64,000 nucleotides of DNA from Streptomyces venezuelae (GTDB lineage: Bacteria > Actinomycetota > Actinomycetes > Streptomycetales > Streptomycetaceae), in the NCBI RefSeq assembly GCF_008642295.1, contig NZ_CP029190.1, positions 1,860,001-1,924,000 of the forward strand, in the 5' to 3' direction. This document shows positions 28,406-36,317 of this stretch, one piece after another (within the stretch, counting starts at the first letter, position 1; each line of letters begins with the position of its first letter). The translations under genes and the position numbers were made by a program. The notes under the pieces were generated by a model that saw only the letters and a list, made by a program, of their open reading frames with translations, did not search any database and was not told where the DNA came from.

Positions 28406-29989
28406 TCATCGATCCGCGGGCCCGCGCACGGTGAAGGAGGCCTGGCCGGCGAAGGCCTTGGTGCCGTCGGAGCCGTCGAGCCAGATGCCGCCGTCGCGGT
28501 GGCGTAGGACAGAACCGGGATAGTTGTGCGCGTGCAGGGTCACCGACCCGGCGACCGCCCCGGGGCGCGGGCAGAAGGTGGCGTCTTCCCGGAACAGTTC
28601 GCTGCCGTCGTCGGTGCTCAGCCGGAGCCGCAGGTAATGGTGGCGAAGATACCGGCCGTCCGCGGCACGGAAGGTGACACACCGTGTGTCGGCCAGTCCC
28701 CTGACGACCGTGAAGGTGACCCGTTGCCGTGCCCGCGCGCCGCTTGACGCGGAAACCTGGCCGAGCGCCGCGAAGTCGCCGTCGTACGTGACGAACAGGC
28801 CGGGCCGGTCCACGGACTCCAGCGACTGCGCGCCCAGCGGAACAGTGCCGGTGACGGCGGTCGGACCCACCGGGGACGGTGTGGCCGGCGGGGTGGTGGG
28901 CGACGGGATCGGCGTGGGGGTACCGACCGTGGGAGTACCGCTCGCGGAAGCGGCGACCGTGGGAGCGGCGATAACGCCGGGCACCCGCGGCGCCGGTTCG
29001 GGCCAGGCCGCGTAGGTGACGGTCCCGGCGACGAGTATCGCGCCGGTGGCGAGGCTCGCCACCGGATGGGCGGTCACCGCGTGGAGTTTGCCGAGCAGCG
29101 AGCCGTGCAGACCGCCTCCCCCCGTCGCCGCGCCGGCGGCGACGTGTGCCGTGGCCAGCCCGGCGGCGCTCGCGGCCGTACCCGACAACAGGCCCTTGGC
29201 GGTCAGCGCGGCGACGAGTGCGGCCGGGACGGCCAGCGGCGTGAGGCTGAGGATCAGCAGTTCGGCCGGAACCCGTTCTGTCGTCGTCGCCGTGCAGATC
29301 GGGCAGTCGCGGGTGTGCCGCGCGATCCGCTTGCGCCACACGGACGTACGCAGACCGTCCCAGCCGACGACGGCCTCGTTCAGCCCCGGACAGCGCGGGT
29401 CCGCCTCCAGCGCGGTGACGATCGTCCGGCTCAGTTCCAGTTGCTCGCGCATGCGCTGCAGGCGTACTCCGGTGTGGGCGACACTGAGCCCCATCGCGTC
29501 GGCGATGTCCTGACGGCTCAGCAAGCCGGCGCATTCCTGCCACCACAGCGACAGCAGCACCCGGTGATCCGGGTCGAGCCACCGGCCGGCTTCGACCGCG
29601 TGACGGCGTTCGTCCGACATGCGCAGCCGCACGATCGCCGCATCCTCGAGCGCGCCGCCGACGTTCGGTACCTCGAGCGCCTCGTCGATGACCGTGATCC
29701 GGTCGTCAAGCGTGCGTCGCCGGTGCCAGTGGGTATTGATCTGGCGGAGTGTGATGGACACCAGCCAGGACCGGAAGCTTTCCGGGGCGCGCAGGGCAGG
29801 CAGGTCGCGCACCACGCGCAGCAGGGTCTCCTGAACGACGTCGTCGACGTCGGCATGTCCGCTCAGCGCTCGCCCGACGATGTTGTAGAGCAACGGCAGG
29901 TACGCGGCGACCAGCTGCTCGCGCGCGCGATCGTCGCCGGCCTGCGCCGCGACAACCAGCTCCGCGTGATCCGCGTCCATGAGCCCCAT
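28406..29989 (-). CDS. ECF sigma factor fused to zinc-finger, membrane and AbfB arabinose-binding domains
   Basis: A 527-residue composite regulator. Residues ~5-90 are ECF sigma region 2 (DVDDVVQETLLRV, FRSWLVSITLRQI) and ~125-185 region 4 (SRQDIADAMGLSVAHTGVRL). A ZAS-like zinc finger follows (HTRDCPIC, His225/Cys229/Cys232), then hydrophobic segments at ~243-262 and ~309-328 with a weaker one near 271-290, a Pro/Thr/Ser linker (~330-385), and a C-terminal AbfB-type domain (SLESVDRPGLFVTYDG...SGARARQRVTFTVV...LHAHNYPGSVLRHRDGGIWLDG) that in GH54/GH43 enzymes binds arabinose side chains. The ATG at 29987-29989 follows GAAGAGGTGG. It sits head-to-tail with the arabinoxylan and xyloglucan hydrolase operon, suggesting that extracellular arabinosyl residues control the sigma domain of the same chain. 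Confidence 0.85.
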   Translation of the reverse strand: MGLMDADHAELVVAAQAGDDRAREQLVAAYLPLLYNIVGRALSGHADVDDVVQETLLRVVRDLPALRAPESFRSWLVSITLRQINTHWHRRRTLDDRITVIDEALEVPNVGGALEDAAIVRLRMSDERRHAVEAGRWLDPDHRVLLSLWWQECAGLLSRQDIADAMGLSVAHTGVRLQRMREQLELSRTIVTALEADPRCPGLNEAVVGWDGLRTSVWRKRIARHTRDCPICTATTTERVPAELLILSLTPLAVPAALVAALTAKGLLSGTAASAAGLATAHVAAGAATGGGGLHGSLLGKLHAVTAHPVASLATGAILVAGTVTYAAWPEPAPRVPGVIAAPTVAASASGTPTVGTPTPIPSPTTPPATPSPVGPTAVTGTVPLGAQSLESVDRPGLFVTYDGDFAALGQVSASSGARARQRVTFTVVRGLADTRCVTFRAADGRYLRHHYLRLRLSTDDGSELFREDATFCPRPGAVAGSVTLHAHNYPGSVLRHRDGGIWLDGSDGTKAFAGQASFTVRGPADR

Positions 29990-30414
29990 TCCCACCTCTT
30001 CAGGGGAGCGATCCGCCGAGTACGGCGGCACACCCTAGCCTCGACGAAGGCATACGGCCAAAGCCTGCGCCTCGGGCGGACGGTCTGGCCCATGTCGACA
30101 TGGAAGGCCCGGTGCCCAGGGGTGCGCGTCCGGTCCCACCCGGCCGACTCGCTGACGGCCCATTCAAGCCGATGATCTCGGAAGGCCACGCGCGGTGGGG
30201 CTCCACGCTCCAGGGAACCCCTGACACCACACGCGCCGGACGCCCCACCTGGCGTCACGGAACGTCACTACCGCGAAGCGGATGGGGCAGGGGCAGCCAA
30301 CAGCACGGCGGTCAGCGCCCCAGCCACTTCGAGGTGCCCCACCGCCACACAGCCGAGGGCTCCCGCCCGGCGGTCGCCCACCACGCATGACGACCCATCA
30401 GGAACCGCGTCATT

Positions 30415-30500
30415 CGTGCGTCAAACGTGCGTCACGTGCGTCACGTGCGTCGAACATGCGTCAAGATATCGCGCCTATCGCACGTAACGCCCATCACGCA
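30415..30500. repeat. Iteron-like array, copy 1
   Basis: Five direct copies of CGTGCGTCA or one-mismatch variants start at 30415, 30426, 30435, 30444 and 30455. They lead into AGATATCGC, after which the motif appears inverted (CGCACGTAACGC, CACGCACACACGC). Spacing of 9-11 bases places successive units on one helix face. This is the architecture of a multi-site DNA-binding target such as a recombination or replication site or a complex operator; function unknown. Confidence 0.6.
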
Positions 30501-30523
30501 CACACGCTCATAGAAACAGCAGG

Positions 30524-30585
30524 TCAGCGGCCCTTTTCGGCGGGCTCAAGGATCGCGACGCACTCGACATGATGGGTCATCGAAA
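30524..30585 (-). pseudogene. Displaced 3' fragment of the RNA methyltransferase gene
   Basis: Read on the minus strand, the stop at 30524-30526 and the ~20 codons before it match the C-terminus of the intact methyltransferase (MTHHVECVAILEPAEKGR) with several, mostly synonymous, differences. Homology ends abruptly at about 30585. A detached gene end is typical of site-specific integration into the 3' end of a gene. Confidence 0.7.
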
Positions 30586-30828
30586 TAAGATCTAGACAGG
30601 TTACCGATGTGCGTTACGTGCGAAGTGGGCGGTATGTGCAGCACCCTGACGCTTCCTGCCTGTCTCCAAGCGCGCGAGAGGGCCCGGCGAGGGCCGACCA
30701 ATGACGCGGTCCGCCTCGCCGGGCGGGGCAGTGGTCAGCGCCGGCCGGCTTCGCTGCCGTGGTTGGCGGCCTTCTTGCAGCGGCCTTCTTCTTGCGTGCG
30801 CGTTCGGACGTGGCGGTACGAGGTCCCT

Positions 30829-31062
30829 TCAGGCCATGTGGCCGACGAGGAGGTCGGCGAGCTTGCTCAGGCGCTTGTCCGCGCGGTCCTCGGTGGCGGC
30901 CGGGGCGGGCGCCACGCCCTGGTCGCGGTCGAAGTAGGCGCCGTTGTCGACAATCTCGGTGGCCGGGTCGACCAGCCGTACGACGTGGGCCGCGCCCTCG
31001 GCGGCGGGGCGCCCTCTCCCGGCTGCCTTCCAGGCGCCGCTTCCGGACCAGTCACGGGCCAA
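30829..31062 (-). pseudogene. C-terminal remnant of a short-chain dehydrogenase
   Basis: Seventy-odd codons read PAAEGAAHVVRLVDPATEIVDN and GAYFDRDQGVAPAPAATEDR, then KRLSKLADLLVG, the typical end of actinobacterial SDR oxidoreductases (substrate-loop end and C-terminal helix). The Rossmann GxxxGxG and YxxxK parts are missing. The rest of 30600-31290 shows no gene. Confidence 0.6.
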
Positions 31063-31293
31063 GGGGCGGGTCTCGGCAGCCTGCGCAGAGAGATCAGACG
31101 AGTTCGGAGCCCTGGAACGCCCACCGGCCCGCCTTCCGTCGATGCGTGCGAGGGCCAGGCCCAGCCAGCAACCATGCGGCTCCTCGGGCAGAGCGCCGTC
31201 ACACGTTCTTCATGCCCTGTGCATGGTCCAGGTGTGGTTCCCCGGCCCGTGATCGGCTGAACATCCGCAGCCGCCCTCGAGGAGCAGTCACCC

Positions 31294-33453
31294 ATGTCCA
31301 GCCGCCGTACCTTCCTGGCCGGTTCGACCGCCGTGCTCGGTCTGACCGCCGTCACCTTCACCGTCACCGGTGAGCAGGCGGCGGCCTCGGAGGCGGTCCC
31401 GGAGACGGGGGACGGCCAGGTCAACAGGCCGCCGAACTTCGTCGTCGTCCTTGCCGACGACCTCGGCTACGGCGAACTGGGCGCCTACGGGCAGAAGCTG
31501 ATCACCACGCCCCGCCTGGACCGGCTCGCCGCCGAGGGACTGCGCTTCACCGACGCCTACTCGACCGCCGCCGTGTGCGCGCCCTCCCGCTGCTCCCTGC
31601 TGACCGGCCTGCACACCGGCCACTCCACCGTGCGGGCCAACCCCTCGTCCGGCGGCCAGGGCTCGCTCACCGCCACCGACACCACCTTCGCCCAGGTGCT
31701 CAGGGCCCGCGGCTACCGGACGGCCGTGATCGGCAAGTGGGGCTTCGGACCGGAGACCGCCGGCCAGGAGAGCCATCCGGCCGCCCGCGGGTTCGAGGAG
31801 TTCTACGGCTACATCACCCACGGCCACGCCCACGAGTACTACCCCGAGTACCTGTGGCACAACGACGCCAAGGAGCCCATCCCCGCCAACGCCGGTGGCA
31901 CGAAGGCGGTCTACGCGCCGGACCTGCTGGAGCAGCGTGCCCTGGAGTTCATCGACGCCCACGCCGACGAGCCGTTCCTGCTGCTGCTCACCCCGAACGT
32001 GCCGCACGCACCCAGCGACGTACCCGACACCAGCGCGTACGCCGACCGCGGCTGGACGGCCGCGAACAAGGGGCACGCGGCCCAGGTCAGCTGCTTCGAC
32101 GCGCTGGTCGGCAAGGTGGTCGACCGGCTCCGCGCCCGCGGGCTCGAGCAGGACACCGTCGTCCTCGTCACCAGCGACAACGGCCCCCACGAGGAGGGAG
32201 GGGTCAACCCCGACCTGTTCGACGCGAACGGCCCGCTGCGCGGCTACAAGCGCAACCTCTACGAGGGCGGCGTACGGGTCCCGCTCATCGCGTGGGGCCC
32301 CGGTCGCGTCAGGCCGGGCACGAGCGGCCGTCCGACCCCGCTGACCGACGTGCTCCCCACCCTGGCCGAGCTCGGCGGCGCCCCCTCCCCCACCGATGTG
32401 GACGGCCTGTCCGCCGCTCCCCTGCTCGCCGGCAGCGCCGACTCGGCCCGCCACGGACACGTGTACTGGTTCCGCGACGAGTGGGGCGTCACCAGCCGCG
32501 CCAACGCACAGGACAACAAACGTGCCACGTGGCTGGCCGAGGCGGTCCGCCAGGACAACTGGAAGGCCGTCCGCTTCACCCCCGAGCGGGACCACAACCT
32601 CCCCGACGACAAGTGGCAGGTGGAGCTGTACGACTTGGCCACCGATCCCGGCGAGACCCGCAACGTCATCGACAAGCACCCGGCCAAGGCCGGCGAACTC
32701 GTGGCGCTGATGCGCTCCTCCTGGAAGGACACCTATCCCCGCACACCGTTCGGCACGCGGCTGACCCTGCCCGGACTGGCCGTCCCCGGTGAGGCGTTCA
32801 CCGTGACCGCCACGCTGGACAACGGCTCCGCACGGCCCTGGACCAACGCCGCGCTCGCCCTGCGCGCCCCCACCGGCTGGGCCGTGACCCCCGCCTCCCC
32901 GGCCACGGCGGAACAGCTCGCCGCGGAAGGCACCGCCAACGCCCCGTCCGGGCCGGTCCGCTACCCGGCGACGGGCACCGTCCCGACCCCGCCGGCCGCT
33001 CCGGTCCGCGACTCGTACCTTTCCGACCTCACCTGGATCAGCGCCACCAACGGCTGGGGACCGGTGGAGCGCGACACCTCCAACGGCAAGAACGCCGCCG
33101 GTGACGGCCCCCTGATCTCCTTCGGCGGTACGACGTACCCCAAGGGCCTGGGCGTCCACGCGCCCAGCGACATCGCCTACCACCTCGGCTCCGCCGCCGT
33201 CCGGTTCACTTCTCTCGTCGGCATCGACGACTTCTCCGCCCGACAGAGCAGCGCGGGTGCCACCCGCGCCAAGGTCTACGGCGACGACCGCCTGCTGCTG
33301 ACCACCCCCACGCTCACCGCGGCCACCGGCCCGGTCCGCGTCGACCTGGACGTCCGAGGGGTACGTGTCCTGCGGCTCGTGGTCGAGGACGCCAACAACC
33401 GCACGTCCTTCGACCACACCTGCTGGGCCCTGGCCCACGTCACGGTGGGGTGA
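31294..33453 (+). CDS. Tat-exported sulfatase with NEW3 and NPCBM C-terminal modules
   Basis: A 719-residue type I sulfatase. SSRRTFLAG is a twin-arginine signal. The formylglycine site is Cys95 in VCAPSRCSLLTG, and metal ligands are in VVLADDLGYG (DD) and VTSDNGPH. The catalytic domain ends near residue 480. A NEW3-like segment follows (GEAFTVTATLDNGSARPW), then an NPCBM carbohydrate-binding module (SYLSDLTWISATNGWGPVER...YPKGLGVHAPSDIAYHL). It should hydrolyse sulfate esters on a glycan outside the cell. The cysteine needs conversion by the formylglycine-generating enzyme encoded at 41118-42041. A strong terminator follows. Confidence 0.92.
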   Translation: MSSRRTFLAGSTAVLGLTAVTFTVTGEQAAASEAVPETGDGQVNRPPNFVVVLADDLGYGELGAYGQKLITTPRLDRLAAEGLRFTDAYSTAAVCAPSRCSLLTGLHTGHSTVRANPSSGGQGSLTATDTTFAQVLRARGYRTAVIGKWGFGPETAGQESHPAARGFEEFYGYITHGHAHEYYPEYLWHNDAKEPIPANAGGTKAVYAPDLLEQRALEFIDAHADEPFLLLLTPNVPHAPSDVPDTSAYADRGWTAANKGHAAQVSCFDALVGKVVDRLRARGLEQDTVVLVTSDNGPHEEGGVNPDLFDANGPLRGYKRNLYEGGVRVPLIAWGPGRVRPGTSGRPTPLTDVLPTLAELGGAPSPTDVDGLSAAPLLAGSADSARHGHVYWFRDEWGVTSRANAQDNKRATWLAEAVRQDNWKAVRFTPERDHNLPDDKWQVELYDLATDPGETRNVIDKHPAKAGELVALMRSSWKDTYPRTPFGTRLTLPGLAVPGEAFTVTATLDNGSARPWTNAALALRAPTGWAVTPASPATAEQLAAEGTANAPSGPVRYPATGTVPTPPAAPVRDSYLSDLTWISATNGWGPVERDTSNGKNAAGDGPLISFGGTTYPKGLGVHAPSDIAYHLGSAAVRFTSLVGIDDFSARQSSAGATRAKVYGDDRLLLTTPTLTAATGPVRVDLDVRGVRVLRLVVEDANNRTSFDHTCWALAHVTVG

Positions 33454-33473
33454 ACCTTCGCGCGCACAGGCCG

Positions 33474-33517
33474 GGGAAAGGCCGTTCCGGAACGTCGCTC
33501 CCGGAACGGCCTTTCCC
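33474..33517. terminator. Terminator after sulfatase 1
   Basis: GGGAAAGGCCGTTCCGG pairs perfectly with CCGGAACGGCCTTTCCC (17 base pairs, ten-base loop), 20 bases after the stop codon. Confidence 0.9.
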
Positions 33518-33560
33518 GCTTTCGGAGTACCCACCGCCTGGCTCAGCACTCAAGACGGAT

Positions 33561-33632
33561 CTGTCCACGATGCGGCCAAGCCCTTGCTGAGGCCGTCACC
33601 TTCGGAGAGTATCCCTATCAATCCGATGGGAA
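33561..33632 (+). promoter_or_regulatory. Promoter and dyad operator, copy 1
   Basis: TTGCTG, 17 bases, then GAGTAT resembles a -35/-10 pair. A dyad follows at 33612-33632 (TCCCTATCAATCCGATGGGAA; arms ATC/GAT with flanking CCC/GGG). CTGTCC lies 51 bases upstream of the dyad, exactly as in copy 2 at 35821-35892, so the two regions are homologous. Likely operator of the nearby Rrf2 regulator. Confidence 0.55.
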
Positions 33633-33643
33633 AGGGGGGATTC

Positions 33644-33748
33644 ATGCTGGGCGCCCTGTCCGTACGCCAATCCCACCGATGTTCGCCCGTCCCGCCGGGA
33701 CGACTCCTGATCGGGCCGACGGACCACCGTCAACATCCGCGCATGTGA
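33644..33748 (+). CDS. Possible short leader ORF upstream of the SfnB-like gene
   Basis: A 34-codon ORF (MLGALSVRQSHRCSPVPPGR...) opens behind AAAGGGGGGATTC, directly after operator copy 1, in the same position as the clear leader peptide downstream of copy 2. It holds one Cys and an Arg/His cluster but not the RRHxDL core, so it may be a diverged leader or chance. Confidence 0.3.
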   Translation: MLGALSVRQSHRCSPVPPGRLLIGPTDHRQHPRM

Positions 33749-33970
33749 GCCGCACGTGGACCCCCTCGACGCCGAACACCCAGGCGTTCCGCCCCGGTCC
33801 GGCACCGCGCCGGCGCCCCCTCTTGGCCCGCCCCCTTACTTCCCGGCCACTGGCCGTGGCCATCGACAACGTTCCGGAGTAGCCCAGATGATCCCCGTCA
33901 TCCCGCACGGCCCCGCCGTCCGCGCAGCCCAGGCGCCATGCGATGGCGCCCCGGCCTGCGGGTGACGCGC

Positions 33971-35173
33971 ATGCCGACAACATCGAGCCCAGCCGCCGCC
34001 CCGTCCGCCGAAGAGCAGCGCCACGCGCTCCTGCGTGCCGCTCGTGACGTGGCGGACGACCTCGCCGCGGACGCCATCGCCCGCGACCAGGCGGGCCTGC
34101 CGCCGATCGACGAGAAGACACGGCTGTGCGAGGCCGGCCTGTTGGCGGCTCTCACCCCGCCTGGCCCTGGCCGCGGCGTGGACTGGCTCACCGGATGCGC
34201 CGTCATACGGGCGATCGCCGCGGCCGACAGCTCCGTCGGCGCCCTACTCGCCCGTCATTACCTCCACGCCTGGAGCGGACGCTTCTACGCGAGTCACCAC
34301 CAGGCGGCCGCCCTCGAAGAGGAGTCACTGCGCAAGCAGTGGCTGTGGACAGGCGCAGTCCGCGCTCCTGCACCTGACGAACACACCTCCGCACCGGACC
34401 TCACCCTGAGACCGCGCGACACCGGCTACGTCCTGAGCGGATGCCGGTCCGTGGAGACGGCGGTGACCGTCGCCGACCAAATCGTGCTTGACGCCGTCTG
34501 CGCCGTGACCGGCGACATCCTCGTCGTACGGATCCCTCGCGGCGCGCGCGGCGTGACCATCGAACCCGCCCACGACCGCCTCGGCCAGCGCGTCGCCGGC
34601 GCGGGCAAAATCATCCTGGACCGCGTCACCGTCACCCCCGGACAGCTCCTGGGACGCCGGCCACATGACGAGGAGTCGGCCGCGCCCTTCACCGCGCTCG
34701 CCGAGCCGGCGCTCCGGCTCGCCCTGTGCCACGTCGCCCTGGGGATCATCGAGGGCGCCCTCACCGAAGCGCGCGACCTCAGCAGGGGCGGCCATGCACA
34801 CCGCCTGCCCGGTGAGGACCCGGACCTCCTGCTGACGTACGGGGAACTCGCCTCCGCCGCACAGACGGCCACCGCCGTCGTCCACCGGGCAACGGCGGTG
34901 ATGGCGCGGGCCCTCGACACGGGGCCCCACCTCGATGTCGAAGAACCCGCGAGCGTCGCCGCACTGGTCGCCACGGCCGAGACCGTGACATCGAAGGCCG
35001 CCCTGGACATCACCACGCGGGTGCTGGAACTGACCGACGCACCGGGCCTGGACCGCTTCTGGCGCAACGCACGCGTGCTGACCGCTCACCACCCGGTCAC
35101 GCGCCGTCTGCGCTCCATAGGCGAGCACTACCTCAACGGCTCCCACCGCGCCGTGGCGGCGGCCTTCCACTGA
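33971..35173 (+). CDS. Acyl-CoA-dehydrogenase-like flavoprotein, SfnB/DszC type
   Basis: A 400-residue protein of the acyl-CoA dehydrogenase fold used by SfnB, DszC and related FMN-dependent desulfurisation monooxygenases: an N-terminal helical domain, central beta region (QWLWTGAVRAPAPDE...DTGYVLSGCRSVETAVTVAD), and C-terminal helices ending in TAHHPVTRRLRSIGEHYLNG, a signature of this subgroup. It lacks the catalytic Glu context of true dehydrogenases. Members act in organosulfur use (dimethyl sulfone, dibenzothiophene, other sulfur compounds). The ATG at 33971 is picked over GTG 33962 and in-frame upstream starts. The flavin reductase needed for a two-component system is not in the window. 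Confidence 0.78.
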   Translation: MPTTSSPAAAPSAEEQRHALLRAARDVADDLAADAIARDQAGLPPIDEKTRLCEAGLLAALTPPGPGRGVDWLTGCAVIRAIAAADSSVGALLARHYLHAWSGRFYASHHQAAALEEESLRKQWLWTGAVRAPAPDEHTSAPDLTLRPRDTGYVLSGCRSVETAVTVADQIVLDAVCAVTGDILVVRIPRGARGVTIEPAHDRLGQRVAGAGKIILDRVTVTPGQLLGRRPHDEESAAPFTALAEPALRLALCHVALGIIEGALTEARDLSRGGHAHRLPGEDPDLLLTYGELASAAQTATAVVHRATAVMARALDTGPHLDVEEPASVAALVATAETVTSKAALDITTRVLELTDAPGLDRFWRNARVLTAHHPVTRRLRSIGEHYLNGSHRAVAAAFH

Positions 35174-35315
35174 CGCGCGAGGCGCCGCGCGGGACGGCTC
35201 CGGACCGATCTCCTTGGCCTGAGCCCCCGGCTGCGGGGCTGGGGCACCTGCCCGGCAGCCGGCAGCCCACTACCCGCAAGAAACGCAGGCCGAAGCCGTA
35301 CGGGATAATGTGCCC

Positions 35316-35774
35316 ATGCGGATCTCAGCCAGGGCAGACTACGCGGTACGCGCCGCGCTGCAGCTCGCAGCAGCCCGGGAGGGCGGGCCACTGAAGGCCG
35401 AAGCGATCGCCGACGCCCAGGACATCCCGCACAAGTTCCTCGAAGGCATCCTGAACGACATGCGCCGAGGCGGTCTCGTACTCAGCCAGCGCGGGGGCAA
35501 CGGCGGCTACCGACTGGCCAAGCCCGCCCAGTCCATCAGTATCGCGGATGTCATCCGCGTCGTGGATGGACCGCTCGTCTCGGTACGCGGGGTCCGGCCC
35601 CCGGACCTGTCCTACACCGGGCCCGCCCAGTCGCTGCTCCCCTTGTGGATCGCGCTGCGGTCCAACGTGCGGGAGATCCTCGAGGGTGTGACGCTCGCCG
35701 ACGTCGCATCGTCCCACCTGCCCGCCGAGGTATCCGCGCTCACCCACGCTCCCGACGCCTGGACCAATCCCTGA
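35316..35774 (+). CDS. Rrf2-family transcriptional regulator
   Basis: A 152-residue Rrf2 protein (MRISARADYAVRAALQLAA, winged helix, IPHKFLEGILNDMRRGGLVL, SQRGGNGGYRLAKP). It has no cysteine, so it cannot hold the Fe-S cluster of IscR or NsrR. The cluster-free Rrf2 proteins include CymR-type regulators of cysteine metabolism, which suits the surrounding sulfur genes. An in-frame GTG lies six bases earlier. The dyads at 33612-33632 and 35872-35892 are candidate binding sites. Confidence 0.88.
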   Translation: MRISARADYAVRAALQLAAAREGGPLKAEAIADAQDIPHKFLEGILNDMRRGGLVLSQRGGNGGYRLAKPAQSISIADVIRVVDGPLVSVRGVRPPDLSYTGPAQSLLPLWIALRSNVREILEGVTLADVASSHLPAEVSALTHAPDAWTNP

Positions 35775-35820
35775 TCAGCCGCCCCGGCCCACCTGCGTTT
35801 TCTCACTGACCAAGACAGGT

Positions 35821-35892
35821 CTGTCCGCGATATGAGCAGCCTCTTGGGGCGAATGGCGCCGTCTGCCAAGATGCCTACCAACCCGGTGGGAA
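35821..35892 (+). promoter_or_regulatory. Promoter and dyad operator, copy 2
   Basis: CTGTCCGCGAT starts 51 bases before the dyad TGCCTACCAACCCGGTGGGAA (35872-35892), matching the spacing and sequence pattern of copy 1 (CTAYCAAYCCGRTGGGAAA in common). A TTGGGG/AAGATG pair with an 18-base gap is a possible promoter. It heads the leader peptide and ssuABC-like operon. Confidence 0.55.
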
Positions 35893-35918
35893 AACTAGGA
35901 ATAAAGGAGATGGCCGCC

Positions 35919-36020
35919 GTGAGCACACTGCCCCGCGCAGGCCGTCTGCTGACCCTTCTCACTACCCGCCGACACATCGACCTGGTCCGTACGTCCAGCT
36001 CCATCTGTCACGCTTCCTGA
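35919..36020 (+). CDS. RRHxDL-type leader peptide upstream of the sulfonate transporter genes
   Basis: A 33-residue ORF (MSTLPRAGRLLTLLTTRRHI, then DLVRTSSSICHAS) starting at GTG behind AAAGGAG; an in-frame ATG at 35910 is too close to that site. The core TTRRHIDLVRTSSSIC matches small putative leader peptides seen upstream of sulfur-assimilation genes in Streptomyces, with a Cys near the end. Translation through the Cys codon could control the downstream operon. A hairpin follows at 36113-36142. Confidence 0.75.
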   Translation: MSTLPRAGRLLTLLTTRRHIDLVRTSSSICHAS

Positions 36021-36112
36021 CACCATCCCCGGGGCCCGGCGCCGCGCGAAGCGCACGGCTGTGCACGTGCCACGCCGCTCCCCCTCTGCCGCCGGGCCCC
36101 CTTGGCTGACCT

Positions 36113-36142
36113 CGCCGCCCCGCATCGCCTTCGTGGGCGGCG
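36113..36142 (+). promoter_or_regulatory. Hairpin between the leader peptide and the SsuA-like gene
   Basis: CGCCGCCC (36113-36120) pairs with GGGCGGCG (36135-36142). Together with the leader peptide it could form an attenuator in the ~300-base untranslated region of the transporter operon; no T run is seen. Confidence 0.35.
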
Positions 36143-36317
36143 TGCCATGTACGGCGGTTCTGCCTCCACCCCGCGGCATCCGCGATGCCTTCCGCTTCGG
36201 CCTGCAAGGCCAAGCCCCATCACCGACGGCCGGGAGCGGGTGCCGTGCGTACCCAACTGCCTCGCGTCGCCTCTCGCCCTGCCTCCTCGAACATCCAACC
36301 CGTGAAAGGACACTTCC

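Larger units (their letters stand above)
30248..30585. repeat. Left copy of the island-flanking direct repeat
   Basis: This stretch is homologous, in the same orientation, to 52458-52775. Shared blocks include CACGGAACGTCAC, TGACGACCCATCAGG, TGCGTCAAGATATCGC and a 28-base identity beginning at 30520 (CAGGTCAGCGGCCC...). The right part corresponds to the 3' end of the RNA methyltransferase gene at 52715-54046. I read it as one boundary of a roughly 22 kb inserted segment. Confidence 0.75.

Noticed and set aside
30415..30500. Iteron array considered as a CRISPR or simple tandem repeat
   Set aside because: Units are 9 bases, spacers are 0-2 bases, and the motif inverts across a GATATC core; a CRISPR needs ~28-base repeats with ~30-base unique spacers.
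31288..33549. Long minus-strand frame opposite sulfatase 1
   Set aside because: Antisense shadow rich in Gly/Val/Arg/Asp; the plus strand has a Tat signal, CxPSR site and binding modules.
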